A stretch of 64,000 bases of DNA, from positions 124,001-188,000 of the forward strand of contig CAJUDW010000001.1 in NCBI GenBank assembly GCA_910584995.1, given 5' to 3'. Every line of letters begins with the position of its first letter. Within the stretch, counting starts at the first letter, position 1. The translations under genes were made by a program, and so were the position numbers. The stretch is from an uncultured Oscillibacter sp. GTDB taxonomy: Bacteria > Bacillota > Clostridia > Oscillospirales > Oscillospiraceae. The notes under the pieces were generated by a model, which saw only the letters and a list, made by a program, of their open reading frames with translations, was not told where the DNA came from and made no database searches. This document shows, piece after piece, positions 40,677 through 51,226 of the stretch.

Positions 40677-42781
40677 GTGCCCACCGCCTTTCGATCAGAG
40701 CGGGCGGGCGCGTCCAGGGTAATGTTGCCTAGGGCCTGGATTTGGACATTGCTGGTGATCTCGTTAAAGGACAGCACGTAAACGGAGGGATAGAACTGGG
40801 TAATCATCTTGCTGAAATAACCACGGATCACCTGGCTCACCAGGATAATGGGTGTCTGGGATAGTTCGTTGAATTTTTTCAGCTGCTCCGCCAGCTGGGT
40901 GACAATCTGCTGCATCAAATCCGGCCCCATAGCCAGGTACACGCCCTGTTCGTTCCGGGTCAGGGAGGAGATAATGCGCTTCTCCACTTCCGCGTCCAAG
41001 GTGACCACCCGCAGCTGGCCGTCCTCGCAGAACCGGCGGGTGATGGTACGGGCCAGGGCGCCCCGGACCTGTTCCGTGGCGGAGTCGATGTCCCGGCCCT
41101 GTCCCAGGGCGTCTACCAGGGTTTCAATGATGGTACTGAGATCCTTGATGGGCACGCCTTCCTTCAAAAGGGCCCTCAAGACCTTTTCCAAGGTGGCGTA
41201 GCTGACAATATTGGGCACGGCCTCCTCCACCAATTCCGGGGAGGTCCGTTTCAGGTTCTCCACCAGCTGGATGGTCTCCGCCCGGTTCAGCAGTTCGTAG
41301 GCGTATTTCTTGACAGTCTCCGATAGGTGCGTCAGCATGACAGAGAGGGGGTCGATGACGTTGTAGCCATAGATTTCCGCCATCTCCTTGTTCTCCGGCA
41401 AAATCCACCGAGAGGGGATGCCGTAGGCCGGCTCGATGGTCTCGATGCCGTCGATCTCCCCCAGGGGGTTAGCAGGCTCCAAAGCCAGATAGTAGTCCAC
41501 CAGGATCTCGCCCCGGGCCACTTCCTCACCCCGGATGCGGATCACATACTGGTTGGTACCCAGGGAGGAGGCGTCGTGCAGGCGGATCGAGGGGAACACA
41601 AAGCCCATATCCTGGGCGTACTGCCGCCGGAAAATGACGATGCGGCTAATAAGCTTTCCGCCGTGGCTCTCATCCACCATGGGGATCAGGCTGTAGCCGA
41701 ACTCCATCTCCACCGGTTCCACAGCCAGCAGGGAATAGACGTTGTTGATGTCCTTGTAGTAGTCGGTCTCGCTGGGCGCGGCCTCCGCCTCAATCGCAGG
41801 GGCCTCTGCCGCCGCTTCCGCCGCAGCCTCTGCCGCTTTGTCCTGCTCCATCCGGCGGCTCACATAGAAGCCCACGCACAGCAGGGCTCCGCCGGCCACA
41901 ATCAGCGCAAAGCGGGGCGTATTGGGAATCGCTGCCAGGAACAGCAGAATCACGCCGGTGGTCATGATAGCCCGGGGCTGCGCCTTGAACTGCTTGATCA
42001 CGTCCATGTTCAAGCTGCCCTCAGATACGGACCGGGTGACAATCATGCCGGTGGCGGTGGAAATCATCATGGAAGGCAGCTGGGAAACCAGGCCGTCGCC
42101 AATGGTGACAATGGAATATTGGCTGAGGACTGTGGTAAAGTCGCCGCCGTTGATCACCATGCCGATCAAAACGCCCCCTACAAAGTTGATGAGCGTAATC
42201 AGCAGGGACAGCGTGGCGTCGCCCTTGACGATTTTGGTGGCGCCGTCCATAGCGCCGTAGAAGTCAGCTTCCCGCTGGATCTTCTCCCGGCGCAGCCGGG
42301 CCCCCTGCTCGTCGATAAGGCCGGAGGACAGATCGGCGTCAATGGCCATCTGCTTGCCAGGCATGGCGTCCAGGGTGAAGCGGGCAGCCACCTCGGCCAC
42401 GCGCTCCGCGCCTTTGGTGATAACAATCAGCTGCACCAGGACGATGATCAGGAAGATGACCACGCCAATGACGATGCTGCCGCCGGTTATCAGGTTGCCG
42501 AAATTCTGGATGACCGCTCCGGCATAACCATCTCTGAGGATCATCCGGGTGCTGGAGACGTTCAGTCCCAGCCGGAACAGGGTGGTAATCAGCAATAGGG
42601 AAGGGAATATGGAGAATTCCAAGGCCTCCGATATATTCATGGTGATCATCAAAATCATGATGGAAAGGCCGATGTTGATGATCAGCAGGAAATCCAGCAG
42701 CTGGACCGGAAGGGGAATGATCAAAAACAGTACGATGACCACAACGAACAGGGATATGATATTATTGAATACTCGATTCAT
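40673..42781 (-). CDS. flhA: Flagellar export apparatus protein FlhA
   Basis: The 702-residue protein has an N-terminal membrane half with about eight helices, including the FHIPEP-type loop region (ARFTLDAMPGKQMAIDADLS, then RREKIQREADFYGAMDGATK). A cytoplasmic C-terminal half binds chaperone-substrate complexes (IRLHDASSLGTNQYVIRIRG, YGIPSRWI). An Ala/Glu-rich linker joins them. It is the core of the export gate. In many Firmicutes flhF and flhG follow; here fliA overlaps directly. GGAGGTGG precedes the ATG. Confidence 0.96.
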   Translation of the reverse strand: MNRVFNNIISLFVVVIVLFLIIPLPVQLLDFLLIINIGLSIMILMITMNISEALEFSIFPSLLLITTLFRLGLNVSSTRMILRDGYAGAVIQNFGNLITGGSIVIGVVIFLIIVLVQLIVITKGAERVAEVAARFTLDAMPGKQMAIDADLSSGLIDEQGARLRREKIQREADFYGAMDGATKIVKGDATLSLLITLINFVGGVLIGMVINGGDFTTVLSQYSIVTIGDGLVSQLPSMMISTATGMIVTRSVSEGSLNMDVIKQFKAQPRAIMTTGVILLFLAAIPNTPRFALIVAGGALLCVGFYVSRRMEQDKAAEAAAEAAAEAPAIEAEAAPSETDYYKDINNVYSLLAVEPVEMEFGYSLIPMVDESHGGKLISRIVIFRRQYAQDMGFVFPSIRLHDASSLGTNQYVIRIRGEEVARGEILVDYYLALEPANPLGEIDGIETIEPAYGIPSRWILPENKEMAEIYGYNVIDPLSVMLTHLSETVKKYAYELLNRAETIQLVENLKRTSPELVEEAVPNIVSYATLEKVLRALLKEGVPIKDLSTIIETLVDALGQGRDIDSATEQVRGALARTITRRFCEDGQLRVVTLDAEVEKRIISSLTRNEQGVYLAMGPDLMQQIVTQLAEQLKKFNELSQTPIILVSQVIRGYFSKMITQFYPSVYVLSFNEITSNVQIQALGNITLDAPARSDRKAVGT

Positions 42782-42811
42782 TCGCCGGCCACCTCCTGCC
42801 GTTCACGCTAT

Positions 42812-42845
42812 GCCGGAAGCTTCCGGCGTCCCCCGTCCACGGGGG
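42812..42845. repeat. Two adjacent palindromes between flhB and flhA
   Basis: GCCGGAAGCTTCCGGC (42812-42827) is a perfect 16-base palindrome. CCCCCGT-CC-ACGGGGG (42830-42845) is a 7-bp hairpin beside it. Neither has a T-run. They fill about half of the 75-base gap and might slow ribosomes or protect mRNA ends. Confidence 0.5.
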
Positions 42846-42856
42846 CGGAAAAGGAC

Positions 42857-43927
42857 TTACTTCAATAGTTGGTTTCCATTCAGACGGAAGATATACACTA
42901 GGACCTCCGCCACGGCCCCGTAAAATTCCGGCGGGATTTCCTGATTCAACTCCGTGTCCGCGTAAAGGCCCCGGGCCAGGGGGACGTTCTCAATCACGGC
43001 CACCTTGTGTTCCTCCGCCACCTTTACAATACGCAGCGCCAGTTCATCCTGGCCCTTGGCCAACACAATCGGGGCGTTATCCCGATCCGGCTTATACCGC
43101 AGGGCTACCGCGAAATGGGTGGGGTTCCGGATGACCACATCCGCGCCGGGCACCTGCTGCATCATCCGCTGCTGGGCCCGCTGGCGCTGAATCTGCTTGA
43201 TTTTCCCCTTAACCTGGGGATCGCCTTCCGTCTGCTTATACTCTTCTTTAATTTCCTGTTTGCTCATTTTCAGCCGCCGTTCGTAGTCCCACCACTGGTA
43301 CATAAAGTCCAGGGCCGCCACGGCGATAAACGCGATGGCGATACGGATGACCATGGTCTTTCCGCACTCAAACAGGTGGATGGCGGCATAGGGAATATCA
43401 ACATAGAGATATTTGGAACTCTCCTGGAACATTCCCTCTAGGCTGATGTAAATAATCACCATCAGCAGGATAATCTTCATGATGCCCTTCAAGGCATCGA
43501 TGACGCTTTTCAGGGAAAACAGCCGCTTGAATCCCTCCAGGGGGTTGATCCGGCTGAATTTTGGCCGCAGCAGTTCGCCGCTGACCAGCAGCTTCGTCTG
43601 GGCAAAGGTAGCGGCTACGCCGCAGAAGGCGGTAATCAGTGTAATCGGCAGCACCGTCTTTCCCACCACCGCCAGGGCCAGACGGAAAATCTCACTCATT
43701 AGGCCGGAAACAGAGACCTCTGTCCCCTCAATGGCGGACAGGCAGAACGCCATGAACTTTCCGGTCTGCTCCACCATGCTGCCTGCCAGAATCCAAAACA
43801 CTGCATAGGAACCAAGGAGTGTGGCCACGGCCACAGCGTCCTGGCTGAGAAAAACGTTACCCTTTTTTCGTTCGTCTCTTCGCTTCTTTGGTGTTGCTTT
43901 TTCGGTTTTAGAGCCAGTGTCGGGCAA
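42857..43927 (-). CDS. flhB: Flagellar export switch protein FlhB
   Basis: The 356-residue membrane protein has four helices in the first ~210 residues and a cytoplasmic domain with the self-cleavage motif NPTH in DVVIRNPTHFAVALRY. Cleavage between Asn and Pro switches export from rod/hook to filament substrates. The TTG start at 43927 follows GAGGGGGG. The N-terminus KATPKKRRDERKKG is typical. Confidence 0.95.
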   Translation of the reverse strand: MPDTGSKTEKATPKKRRDERKKGNVFLSQDAVAVATLLGSYAVFWILAGSMVEQTGKFMAFCLSAIEGTEVSVSGLMSEIFRLALAVVGKTVLPITLITAFCGVAATFAQTKLLVSGELLRPKFSRINPLEGFKRLFSLKSVIDALKGIMKIILLMVIIYISLEGMFQESSKYLYVDIPYAAIHLFECGKTMVIRIAIAFIAVAALDFMYQWWDYERRLKMSKQEIKEEYKQTEGDPQVKGKIKQIQRQRAQQRMMQQVPGADVVIRNPTHFAVALRYKPDRDNAPIVLAKGQDELALRIVKVAEEHKVAVIENVPLARGLYADTELNQEIPPEFYGAVAEVLVYIFRLNGNQLLK

Positions 43928-43979
43928 TCCGTGTCCCCCCTCGATCCCATATTCCCCGGCCTTGGCCCCGCAAGACGGG

Positions 43980-44744
43980 CTATCCGGCCAATGTCAAAAG
44001 AACGTCCAGGCTTTCCAGCATATCCAGTTCCGCCGCCAGCAGGAATTCACTGAACGGTGCAACCAGCAGCAGCAGCAATCCAAGGCCAATCAGAACCTTC
44101 AACTCGATATTGATGGAAAACACATTGATTTGGGGAATGACCTTCATGAGAATCCCCATTCCCAGCTGTCCAATCAGCTCCGCGCCTAAAATCGGCATAC
44201 AAAGCTTGACGCCCAGGATTGTGCACTGGATAAACAGTTCCAAAAGCGCGTTCACCAGATTGCCGCCAATGACCGCCGACCCGAAGGGGACAATCTCCTG
44301 GGAGGTAATGATAATCCGCAGCAGCGTGTGGTGCCCGTTGGCGGCGAAGAACAGCAGGGTCATCAGCGTATTGAGCAGCACGCTGGTGACGGACAGGTTC
44401 GCCTGGGCCCCGGCGTCGTAGACCTGGTTCATGGTCATACCCATCTGGGTATCGATGGCGAAGCCGGCCAGCTGCGGGATATAGAAGAAGAAATTCACCG
44501 CCAGGCCCAGCACATACCCCAGGGCCAGTTCCAGCAGGATACGGAACGCCATCTCCATGACAGTGGCCGGAACCGGCGCCTTCAGGGCGGCGGTGGAAAA
44601 GGTAAACACAGACAGGAGCAGAATAAACCCGCCGCGAAAGACGCCGGGGATGTTCTGCCGCCCCAGCAGGGGGTTAAACAGAACAAATCCGCTCATGCGG
44701 GCCAAGATATAGATAAACAGCGTCAGTTCGCCCCAGTCGATCAT
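43980..44744 (-). CDS. fliR: Flagellar export apparatus protein FliR
   Basis: The 254-residue, highly hydrophobic protein has the FliR pattern: MSGFVLFNPLLGRQNIPGVF, DTQMGMTMNQVYDAGAQANL, and a C-terminal NIELKVLIGLGLLLLLVAPF. With FliP and FliQ it forms the export channel. CGGAGG lies before the ATG. It has five to six transmembrane segments and normal length. Confidence 0.95.
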   Translation of the reverse strand: MIDWGELTLFIYILARMSGFVLFNPLLGRQNIPGVFRGGFILLLSVFTFSTAALKAPVPATVMEMAFRILLELALGYVLGLAVNFFFYIPQLAGFAIDTQMGMTMNQVYDAGAQANLSVTSVLLNTLMTLLFFAANGHHTLLRIIITSQEIVPFGSAVIGGNLVNALLELFIQCTILGVKLCMPILGAELIGQLGMGILMKVIPQINVFSINIELKVLIGLGLLLLLVAPFSEFLLAAELDMLESLDVLLTLAG

Positions 44745-44756
44745 GCCCGGCCTCCG

Positions 44757-45017
44757 CTATGCGCCAATCAGCGCGAACACCTGCCGGGTGAAGTCCTGGA
44801 GGGTCTCCATCATCCAGCCTCCGGCCACCAGAAGGACCAGCACCACAACCACCAGTTTCAGAATGAAGCCGAGGGTCTGTTCATGGATCTGCGTAACCGC
44901 CTGGAAAATGGCGATGACCACGCCCACCAGCATACTGAGGACCAGCATCGGGCCGCCCAGCTTGATGGCGACGACCACCGCGTCCCGCATCAAATCCGTT
45001 ACCATGCCGGTATCCAT
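44757..45017 (-). CDS. fliQ: Flagellar export apparatus protein FliQ
   Basis: The 86-residue protein has two transmembrane helices (LGGPMLVLSMLVGVVIAIFQ and LKLVVVVLVLLVAGGWMM) with AVTQIHEQTLGFILK between them, the FliQ signature. It is part of the FliPQR channel. AAGGGG precedes the ATG, 12 bases separate it from fliR and 44 from fliP. Confidence 0.95.
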   Translation of the reverse strand: MDTGMVTDLMRDAVVVAIKLGGPMLVLSMLVGVVIAIFQAVTQIHEQTLGFILKLVVVVLVLLVAGGWMMETLQDFTRQVFALIGA

Positions 45018-45061
45018 ACTTCAACCCCCTTCCCGTGAAAAAACCGCGTCCGCCTGAATCG

Positions 45062-45726
45062 CTAGTTGAACCCTAGTACCAGGCTGGAAAACAGCATCTG
45101 CCAGCCGTTCAGCGATATAAAGAGGAGCAGCTTGAAGGGCGCGGAAATCATGGACGGCGGCAGCATGATCATGCCCATGGACATCAGCGTGGAGGAAACC
45201 ACCACGTCGATCAGCATAAAGGGGATATAGAGCAGCAGGCCGATTTCAAAGGCCCTGCCCAATTCGCAGGTGACAAAGGACGGCGTAATGATCCGCAAAG
45301 GCAGTTCCTCCGCCCCGGCCCGATCCGCCGGCGTATCCACACCCGCCAACTCGCAGAACATCCCCAGTGTGTTCCACTTGGTGTTGTCCAGCATGAATTC
45401 CTTCAAGGGCACAGCGGCCCGCTCCAGGAACTCCACCTGGTCAATTTCCTCCTCCACATAGGGGTCGTAGGCCTCCGTCTTAATCCGGGCAAAGGCCGGC
45501 CCCATGGTATAGTAAGTAAGGATCACCGCCAAGCCAATCAGCACGATATTCGGCGGCGTCTGCTGGGTGCCCATAGCTGAGCGCAGGAAGGAAAAGGAAA
45601 TGACATATCTGGTGAAAGAGGTCATCATCACCAGAAGCGAGGGCAGAAGCGCAATCATCGTCGTCAGGAACAGGATCTCCAGCGTCTGCACGCTTCCGCC
45701 GTTAATATTGATTAAACCTTCCGGCA
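45062..45726 (-). CDS. fliP: Flagellar export apparatus protein FliP
   Basis: The 221-residue protein has FliP motifs: LVMMTSFTRYVISFSFLRSA, GTQQTPPNIVLIGLAVILTY, TPSFVTCELGRAFEIGLLLY and LMSMGMIMLPPSMISAPFKL. It is the main channel component. The open frame reaches 45778, but ATG 45726, right after GGAGGTGAG, is the natural start and removes overlap with fliO. The N-terminal signal peptide seen in Gram-negative FliP is not obvious. Confidence 0.95.
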
Positions 45727-45734
45727 TTTGCGTC

Positions 45735-46100
45735 TCACCTCCGCCGTTTCTGCTGCAGGACCGTATGAAGGGCCTCACGGAAGCTTGGCGCCTGGCCGTC
45801 GGGGACCTCCGGCCGCTCCAGCCAAAGAGCGGCCTCCTCCTCTGTATATTCCGCCAGGGCAGTAATCTGCCCTGCGGTAACGCCTAAAAGGAAACAGCGT
45901 CCTCCCACCCGGACCAATACCAGGCTCTGATCCCGGCCCAGGTTCAGCCGGGCCAGGATTTCCATGCCGGAGCCCTTCTGGCCCGGTACGGACAGGCCCC
46001 GGCCCGCCACATACTTCGTAAACCAGTAGGCAAGGCCGATCACCATGACGATACAGATAATAAGCCAGAGAAGGGAGGTCACTACATCCCAGGAAAGCAT
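45735..46100 (-). CDS. fliO: Flagellar biosynthesis protein FliO
   Basis: The 121-residue protein has one N-terminal membrane helix (LLWLIICIVMVIGLAYWF) and a soluble part with LARLNLGRDQSLVLVRVGG, the FliO pattern. It helps FliP oligomerise. ATG 46100 overlaps the cheY stop as TGATG, so the longer open frame to 46229 is rejected. Confidence 0.88.
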   Translation of the reverse strand: MLSWDVVTSLLWLIICIVMVIGLAYWFTKYVAGRGLSVPGQKGSGMEILARLNLGRDQSLVLVRVGGRCFLLGVTAGQITALAEYTEEEAALWLERPEVPDGQAPSFREALHTVLQQKRRR

Positions 46101-46468
46101 CAGGGATTGCCCAGGATATTGGTCACCGTTTTCAGCACCCGGTCTGGCTTGAAGGGCTTGACGATAAAGTCCTTCGCGCCGGAGCGCACAGCGTCCATAA
46201 CCATGGACTCCTGGCCCATGGCAGAGCACATCACCACATTAGCGTTGCCGTCCTTGGCACGGATGGCTTTCAGCGCCTCAAGGCCGTCCATGTTGGGCAT
46301 CGTGATGTCCATGATGACCAGATCCGGGCCCACTTCGCCGTACTTCTCCACGGCGTCGGCGCCGTCCACAGCCTCAAAGATGTCCGTATAGCCATTTTTG
46401 CTGAGAGTATCCTTGATCATCTTACGCATAAATGCAGCGTCATCGACCAGCAAAATCTTCTTACCCAT
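46100..46468 (-). CDS. cheY: Chemotaxis response regulator CheY
   Basis: This is a 122-residue lone receiver domain with LLVDDAAFMRKMIKDTL, phosphoacceptor Asp in LVIMDITMPNMDG, VVMCSAM (Ser for Thr) and IVKPFKPD. CheY-P binds the motor switch. It sits between fliY and fliO, as in Bacillus and clostridia, close to its targets. AAGGATGG precedes the ATG. Confidence 0.96.
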   Translation of the reverse strand: MGKKILLVDDAAFMRKMIKDTLSKNGYTDIFEAVDGADAVEKYGEVGPDLVIMDITMPNMDGLEALKAIRAKDGNANVVMCSAMGQESMVMDAVRSGAKDFIVKPFKPDRVLKTVTNILGNP

Positions 46469-46544
46469 GGTTAAAATCCATCCTTTTCTGAATTTTAAGA
46501 TAATATTGATCTATTTGGACTTGCCGTAAATCCGGCAAGGGGAA

Positions 46545-48008
<1,464 letters not shown>

Positions 48009-48013
48009 TCCGC

Positions 48014-49018
48014 TTACTCGCTCCTTTGCTCTGCCTGATAGCATACGTCATCTATCTTGACAGCCATATTTTTCTTGTGTGTACCAATCCGGCCCGTAAA
48101 CCAGCGGTAGCCGCCGATTTCCAAGTAGATGGGGGAGTCCTTTGAGTGGCCCAGGTCGATGACGTCCCCCACATTCAAATGGTACACATCCCGCAGGGAA
48201 AGTTCGGTGCCTCCCAGTTCCGCAACGATTTCCAGACGGGAGTCCCGCAGACTATCGAAAATCTCCTCCGATTTGTCCTCTGCCGCAGCTTTCCGGATGG
48301 GGTTTTCCCGGTTCATCTCGGCGAAGATATCCATCAGCGGCTCTCCCGGCAGGCATATGCTCATGCGGCCGGAAAGATTGGAGAATTGTATCTTCAAATC
48401 CACGATGATGACCGTTTCATCTACACCCAGAATCTGGCTCAAGGTCGGGTTGACGTCCGTCTTGTTATACTCGAAATGCACGGCTATGTAGTTTTCCCAG
48501 CTGCCGTCCATCACGGAGATAACGTCCTTCGACAAATCCTCGTACAGCTGCAGTTCCACGTCCGTGTAGCTGTACTCGGAGTCCAGCTGATCGTCCGGCT
48601 CCCCTTCGCCGCCCATCAGCCGGTCCATCATACTGAGGGCCGTGTTGGTAGAGAGGTAAATCATCACCGGGGCCTCCGCTTCCTTCCCCTTCAGGTTGAT
48701 GTCCACCAAGGCCAGCACGTCGCCCTCCGTCAAGGCGTTGGAAAATTCGTAGTACCGCTGCTCCTCAATGCTCTCCACCGTTACCTCGCAGTTGGTGCGC
48801 AATCGGGCATTCAGCCTGGAGCCCACCACACGGCTGTAGTTCTCGAAGATGCCGTTGAGCATTTTGATGCGGTCCTTGGTAAATTTCCGCGGACTGCCGA
48901 AGTCATATTTTTGATATTTCTTTTCCTGATCACCGGCGGAATTTTCCAGGTCTTTCTCACCGGATCGGACCGCGTTCAATAACGCGTCAATTTGGGCCTG
49001 CGATAATACGTCTGCCAT
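48014..49018 (-). CDS. fliM: Flagellar motor switch protein FliM
   Basis: The 334-residue protein starts with the CheY-P-binding peptide VLSQAQIDALLNAVRSG. Next come KYDFGSPRKFTKDRIKMLNG, a middle CheC-like domain without phosphatase residues, and a C-terminal SpoA domain (LSLRDVYHLNVGDVIDLGHS). With FliG and FliY it forms the C-ring. AGGGGG precedes the ATG. Length is typical. Confidence 0.96.
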   Translation of the reverse strand: MADVLSQAQIDALLNAVRSGEKDLENSAGDQEKKYQKYDFGSPRKFTKDRIKMLNGIFENYSRVVGSRLNARLRTNCEVTVESIEEQRYYEFSNALTEGDVLALVDINLKGKEAEAPVMIYLSTNTALSMMDRLMGGEGEPDDQLDSEYSYTDVELQLYEDLSKDVISVMDGSWENYIAVHFEYNKTDVNPTLSQILGVDETVIIVDLKIQFSNLSGRMSICLPGEPLMDIFAEMNRENPIRKAAAEDKSEEIFDSLRDSRLEIVAELGGTELSLRDVYHLNVGDVIDLGHSKDSPIYLEIGGYRWFTGRIGTHKKNMAVKIDDVCYQAEQRSE

Positions 49019-49099
49019 GAGATCCCCCTACTTTGCACAGATCTGATCTCAGAATCCGATACCGCCCAAGGCGGCGCTGTTCCCCTCAAACAGTCTCTT

Positions 49100-49888
49100 T
49101 CAGTTCTTCGGGCTGGTGGTGTAATACTGGGTAATACCCTCCTGCGCCTCTAACTCCAGATTCCTGCCGCTGATAATCATCTCTACGCGGCGGTTTGCCT
49201 GCCGCCCCTCGACAGTGTCGTTGCTGGCCACAGGCCGCCACTGACCATACCCCTCGCTGATCAGCCGCCCCGGGTCAACCGTGCAGTGCTCCTGGATGTA
49301 CGCTACTACGTTCGCCGCCCGCTGGGCGGAGAGGTTCCGGTCCGTTTCCGGATTATTGGGACGGCTGGTACTGGCCTGGGCCGTGTGGCCCTGGATCCGC
49401 ACATCCTGCAAGGACGACTCCGCCGCGCTGAGCATATTGCTTACGGCGTCCAGAACGGGATAACTCTCCTTGCGCAAGGCAGGGCTCTCCCCGTCAAAAA
49501 ACACCGCGTTGCCGAAGGAGACAAACACCTTTCCGTCGCCCCGGGTAACGGAAACCGTATTCTGCATATTCTGGTCGGCGATATAGGACTGGATAGCCTG
49601 GAACAAGGTATCAATCTCCTCGTCGATCTCCTCCTGGCTCTCCTCCGGCACCGGCATGACGCCGGACATCCCGCCGGGATCGGCGCTGGGGCCGTCGTTG
49701 CCATCCGTGGCGGTTTGAATCTGAACCGCCTGGGGATTGAAACTCATCACAAGAGCCTTCCAGTTATCCTCGCTGATGCTGGACATGGAGTACAGCAGCA
49801 CGAAGAAGCACAGCAGCAACGTCACCATGTCGCCATAGGTGTCCATCCAGTTGGCTCCGCCGCCGCTGCTCTTCTTTTTCATACTCAT
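49100..49888 (-). CDS. motB: Flagellar stator protein MotB
   Basis: The 262-residue protein has one transmembrane helix with the ion-carrying Asp in WMDTYGDMVTLLLCFFVLLY, a plug/linker region, and an OmpA-like peptidoglycan-binding domain (IQGHTAQASTSRP, LSAQRAANVVAYIQEH, SEGYGQWRPVASNDT, NRRVEMIISG). It anchors the stator to the wall and conducts ions with MotA. AGGTGAG lies before the ATG. Proton or sodium use cannot be decided from this. Confidence 0.95.
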   Translation of the reverse strand: MSMKKKSSGGGANWMDTYGDMVTLLLCFFVLLYSMSSISEDNWKALVMSFNPQAVQIQTATDGNDGPSADPGGMSGVMPVPEESQEEIDEEIDTLFQAIQSYIADQNMQNTVSVTRGDGKVFVSFGNAVFFDGESPALRKESYPVLDAVSNMLSAAESSLQDVRIQGHTAQASTSRPNNPETDRNLSAQRAANVVAYIQEHCTVDPGRLISEGYGQWRPVASNDTVEGRQANRRVEMIISGRNLELEAQEGITQYYTTSPKN

Positions 49889-49914
49889 GGATGCTCACCT
49901 GCTTTCCTTAAAAT

Positions 49915-50766
49915 TTATTCACCCTTGCTGGGCTCCGCGCCCATCTCCCGCTGCTTCTGGGACATATAGGTCAGCAGCCGTTCCCGGAGGGACTTGGGGT
50001 TTTCGCCGGCCTGGATCGCCATGACGCCCTCCACAATAATCATCTTGCAGAGGACCTCCTCGCTGTCCCTGGTCCGGAGGTTGGAGGCCACAGGCCCGAA
50101 AATGACGTGGGCCAGGATACAGCCGTACAGGGTGGTGATCAAGGCGGTGCCCATGCTGGTGCCCAGGCTGCTGGCGCCCCCGCTATCATCCAGGTTCATG
50201 GATTTCAACATGTTGATAAGGCCCACCAGGGTGCCCACCATACCGAAGGCGGGCGCCACGCTGGACGCCTTATCGTAAAGCCCCGCCGCGTCTTCATGCC
50301 GGGCGGACATGCAGTCAATATCGTTTTGTAAAATGGCGTGGACCTTATCCTGGTCGTTGGCGTCCACGATAAGCATAATCGCCTGTTTGAAGAAAGGATC
50401 GGTCTGCTCGTTGGCCTTTTCTTCCAGGGAGAGGAGGCCGTTTTTCCGGGCAATCTGGGCCAACTCCACCAGCTGGTCGATGTATTCCATGGGGTTGTTC
50501 TTCTTGGCGTCCAGCATGATCTTGAAGTGCTTGGGGATATCCTTCAGCATGTGTGCCGGGAAACTGGCCGCCACCACGGTAAAGGTACAGCCGATGGTAA
50601 TAAAGATACTGGCCGCATCAAAGAAGTTCCAGAGGTTTTCAGGCGTAAATGTAAAGGTGTCTAACCCCGCCGCAGCAGCGTCAGGACCGATGTTGATACC
50701 CAGGACCATGCCCAGCAGCATAACGATAAACGTGCCGACAACACCGATAATGTATGTGATATTCAT
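49915..50766 (-). CDS. motA: Flagellar stator protein MotA
   Basis: The 283-residue protein has four transmembrane segments: about 4-25, 48-68, and the pair around APAFGMVGTLVGLINML and GTALITTLYGCILAHVIFGP. The large cytoplasmic loop contacts FliG, and the tail has IIVEGVMAIQAGENPKSLRE. It pairs with MotB, 26 bases downstream. Placement of motAB inside the fla operon, after swrD, is a clostridial feature. Confidence 0.96.
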   Translation of the reverse strand: MNITYIIGVVGTFIVMLLGMVLGINIGPDAAAAGLDTFTFTPENLWNFFDAASIFITIGCTFTVVAASFPAHMLKDIPKHFKIMLDAKKNNPMEYIDQLVELAQIARKNGLLSLEEKANEQTDPFFKQAIMLIVDANDQDKVHAILQNDIDCMSARHEDAAGLYDKASSVAPAFGMVGTLVGLINMLKSMNLDDSGGASSLGTSMGTALITTLYGCILAHVIFGPVASNLRTRDSEEVLCKMIIVEGVMAIQAGENPKSLRERLLTYMSQKQREMGAEPSKGE

Positions 50767-50844
50767 GGTGGGCTCTCACTCCTCTTGCCGGACGCGCTCC
50801 GGCTCTGTTTTTATCTAAAATTCTATCCTGAATCCCTTATCGTT

Positions 50845-51060
50845 TCAACGCTTGTCCGTTACCGACACCACACGGTGGATATCCTGTACCTTCGCGTTGT
50901 AGGCTGCGATTTTATCAATGATTTCTTCCACACTCTCCCGGACAAGATAATAGTCGTGATTCATCATGGTGATCTTCGATTCCGGGATGCGCTCAATGCA
51001 CTCGATCTGCAAATGGTTTACCAGAAACTTCTCATGGTTCCGTTTCGTTAAAACAATCAC
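50845..51060 (-). CDS. swrD: SwrD/FlbD family motor-power protein
   Basis: The 71-residue protein begins with VIVLTKRNHEKFLVNHLQIE and contains CIERIPESKITMMNHDYYLV, the FlbD/SwrD family pattern. SwrD raises motor torque in Bacillus, probably through the stators, and here it lies directly before motA. GTG 51060, behind AAAGGTGG, is chosen; the longer frame to 51117 adds a basic non-homologous segment. Confidence 0.92.
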   Translation of the reverse strand: MIVLTKRNHEKFLVNHLQIECIERIPESKITMMNHDYYLVRESVEEIIDKIAAYNAKVQDIHRVVSVTDKR

Positions 51061-51142
51061 AATAGACCACCTTTCCACCGCCCGCCGGGCCGTTGTTTTC
51101 CGGCGGGAGCGTGTCAAAAAATACGGTTCGAAAGCCTCCGGG

Positions 51143-51176
51143 CCCGCCGGACCGGCTCTTTTGCCGATCCGGCGGG
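51143..51176. terminator. Hairpin between flgE and swrD
   Basis: CCCGCCGGA..CGGC and GCCG..TCCGGCGGG pair around a TCTTTT loop, with one mismatch on each side. No close U-run follows on the - strand, so it is more likely an mRNA-stability or attenuation element than a full terminator. Confidence 0.4.
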
Positions 51177-51226
51177 ATGCCGGGATAATATGCAGTCTTA
51201 TTTAAACGAGGAAATGATGGCGCTTA

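Noticed and set aside
50767..50870. Second sigma-28 promoter before motA (AACGATAA on the - strand)
   Set aside because: The -10-like part has no acceptable TAAA-type box 11-16 bases upstream.
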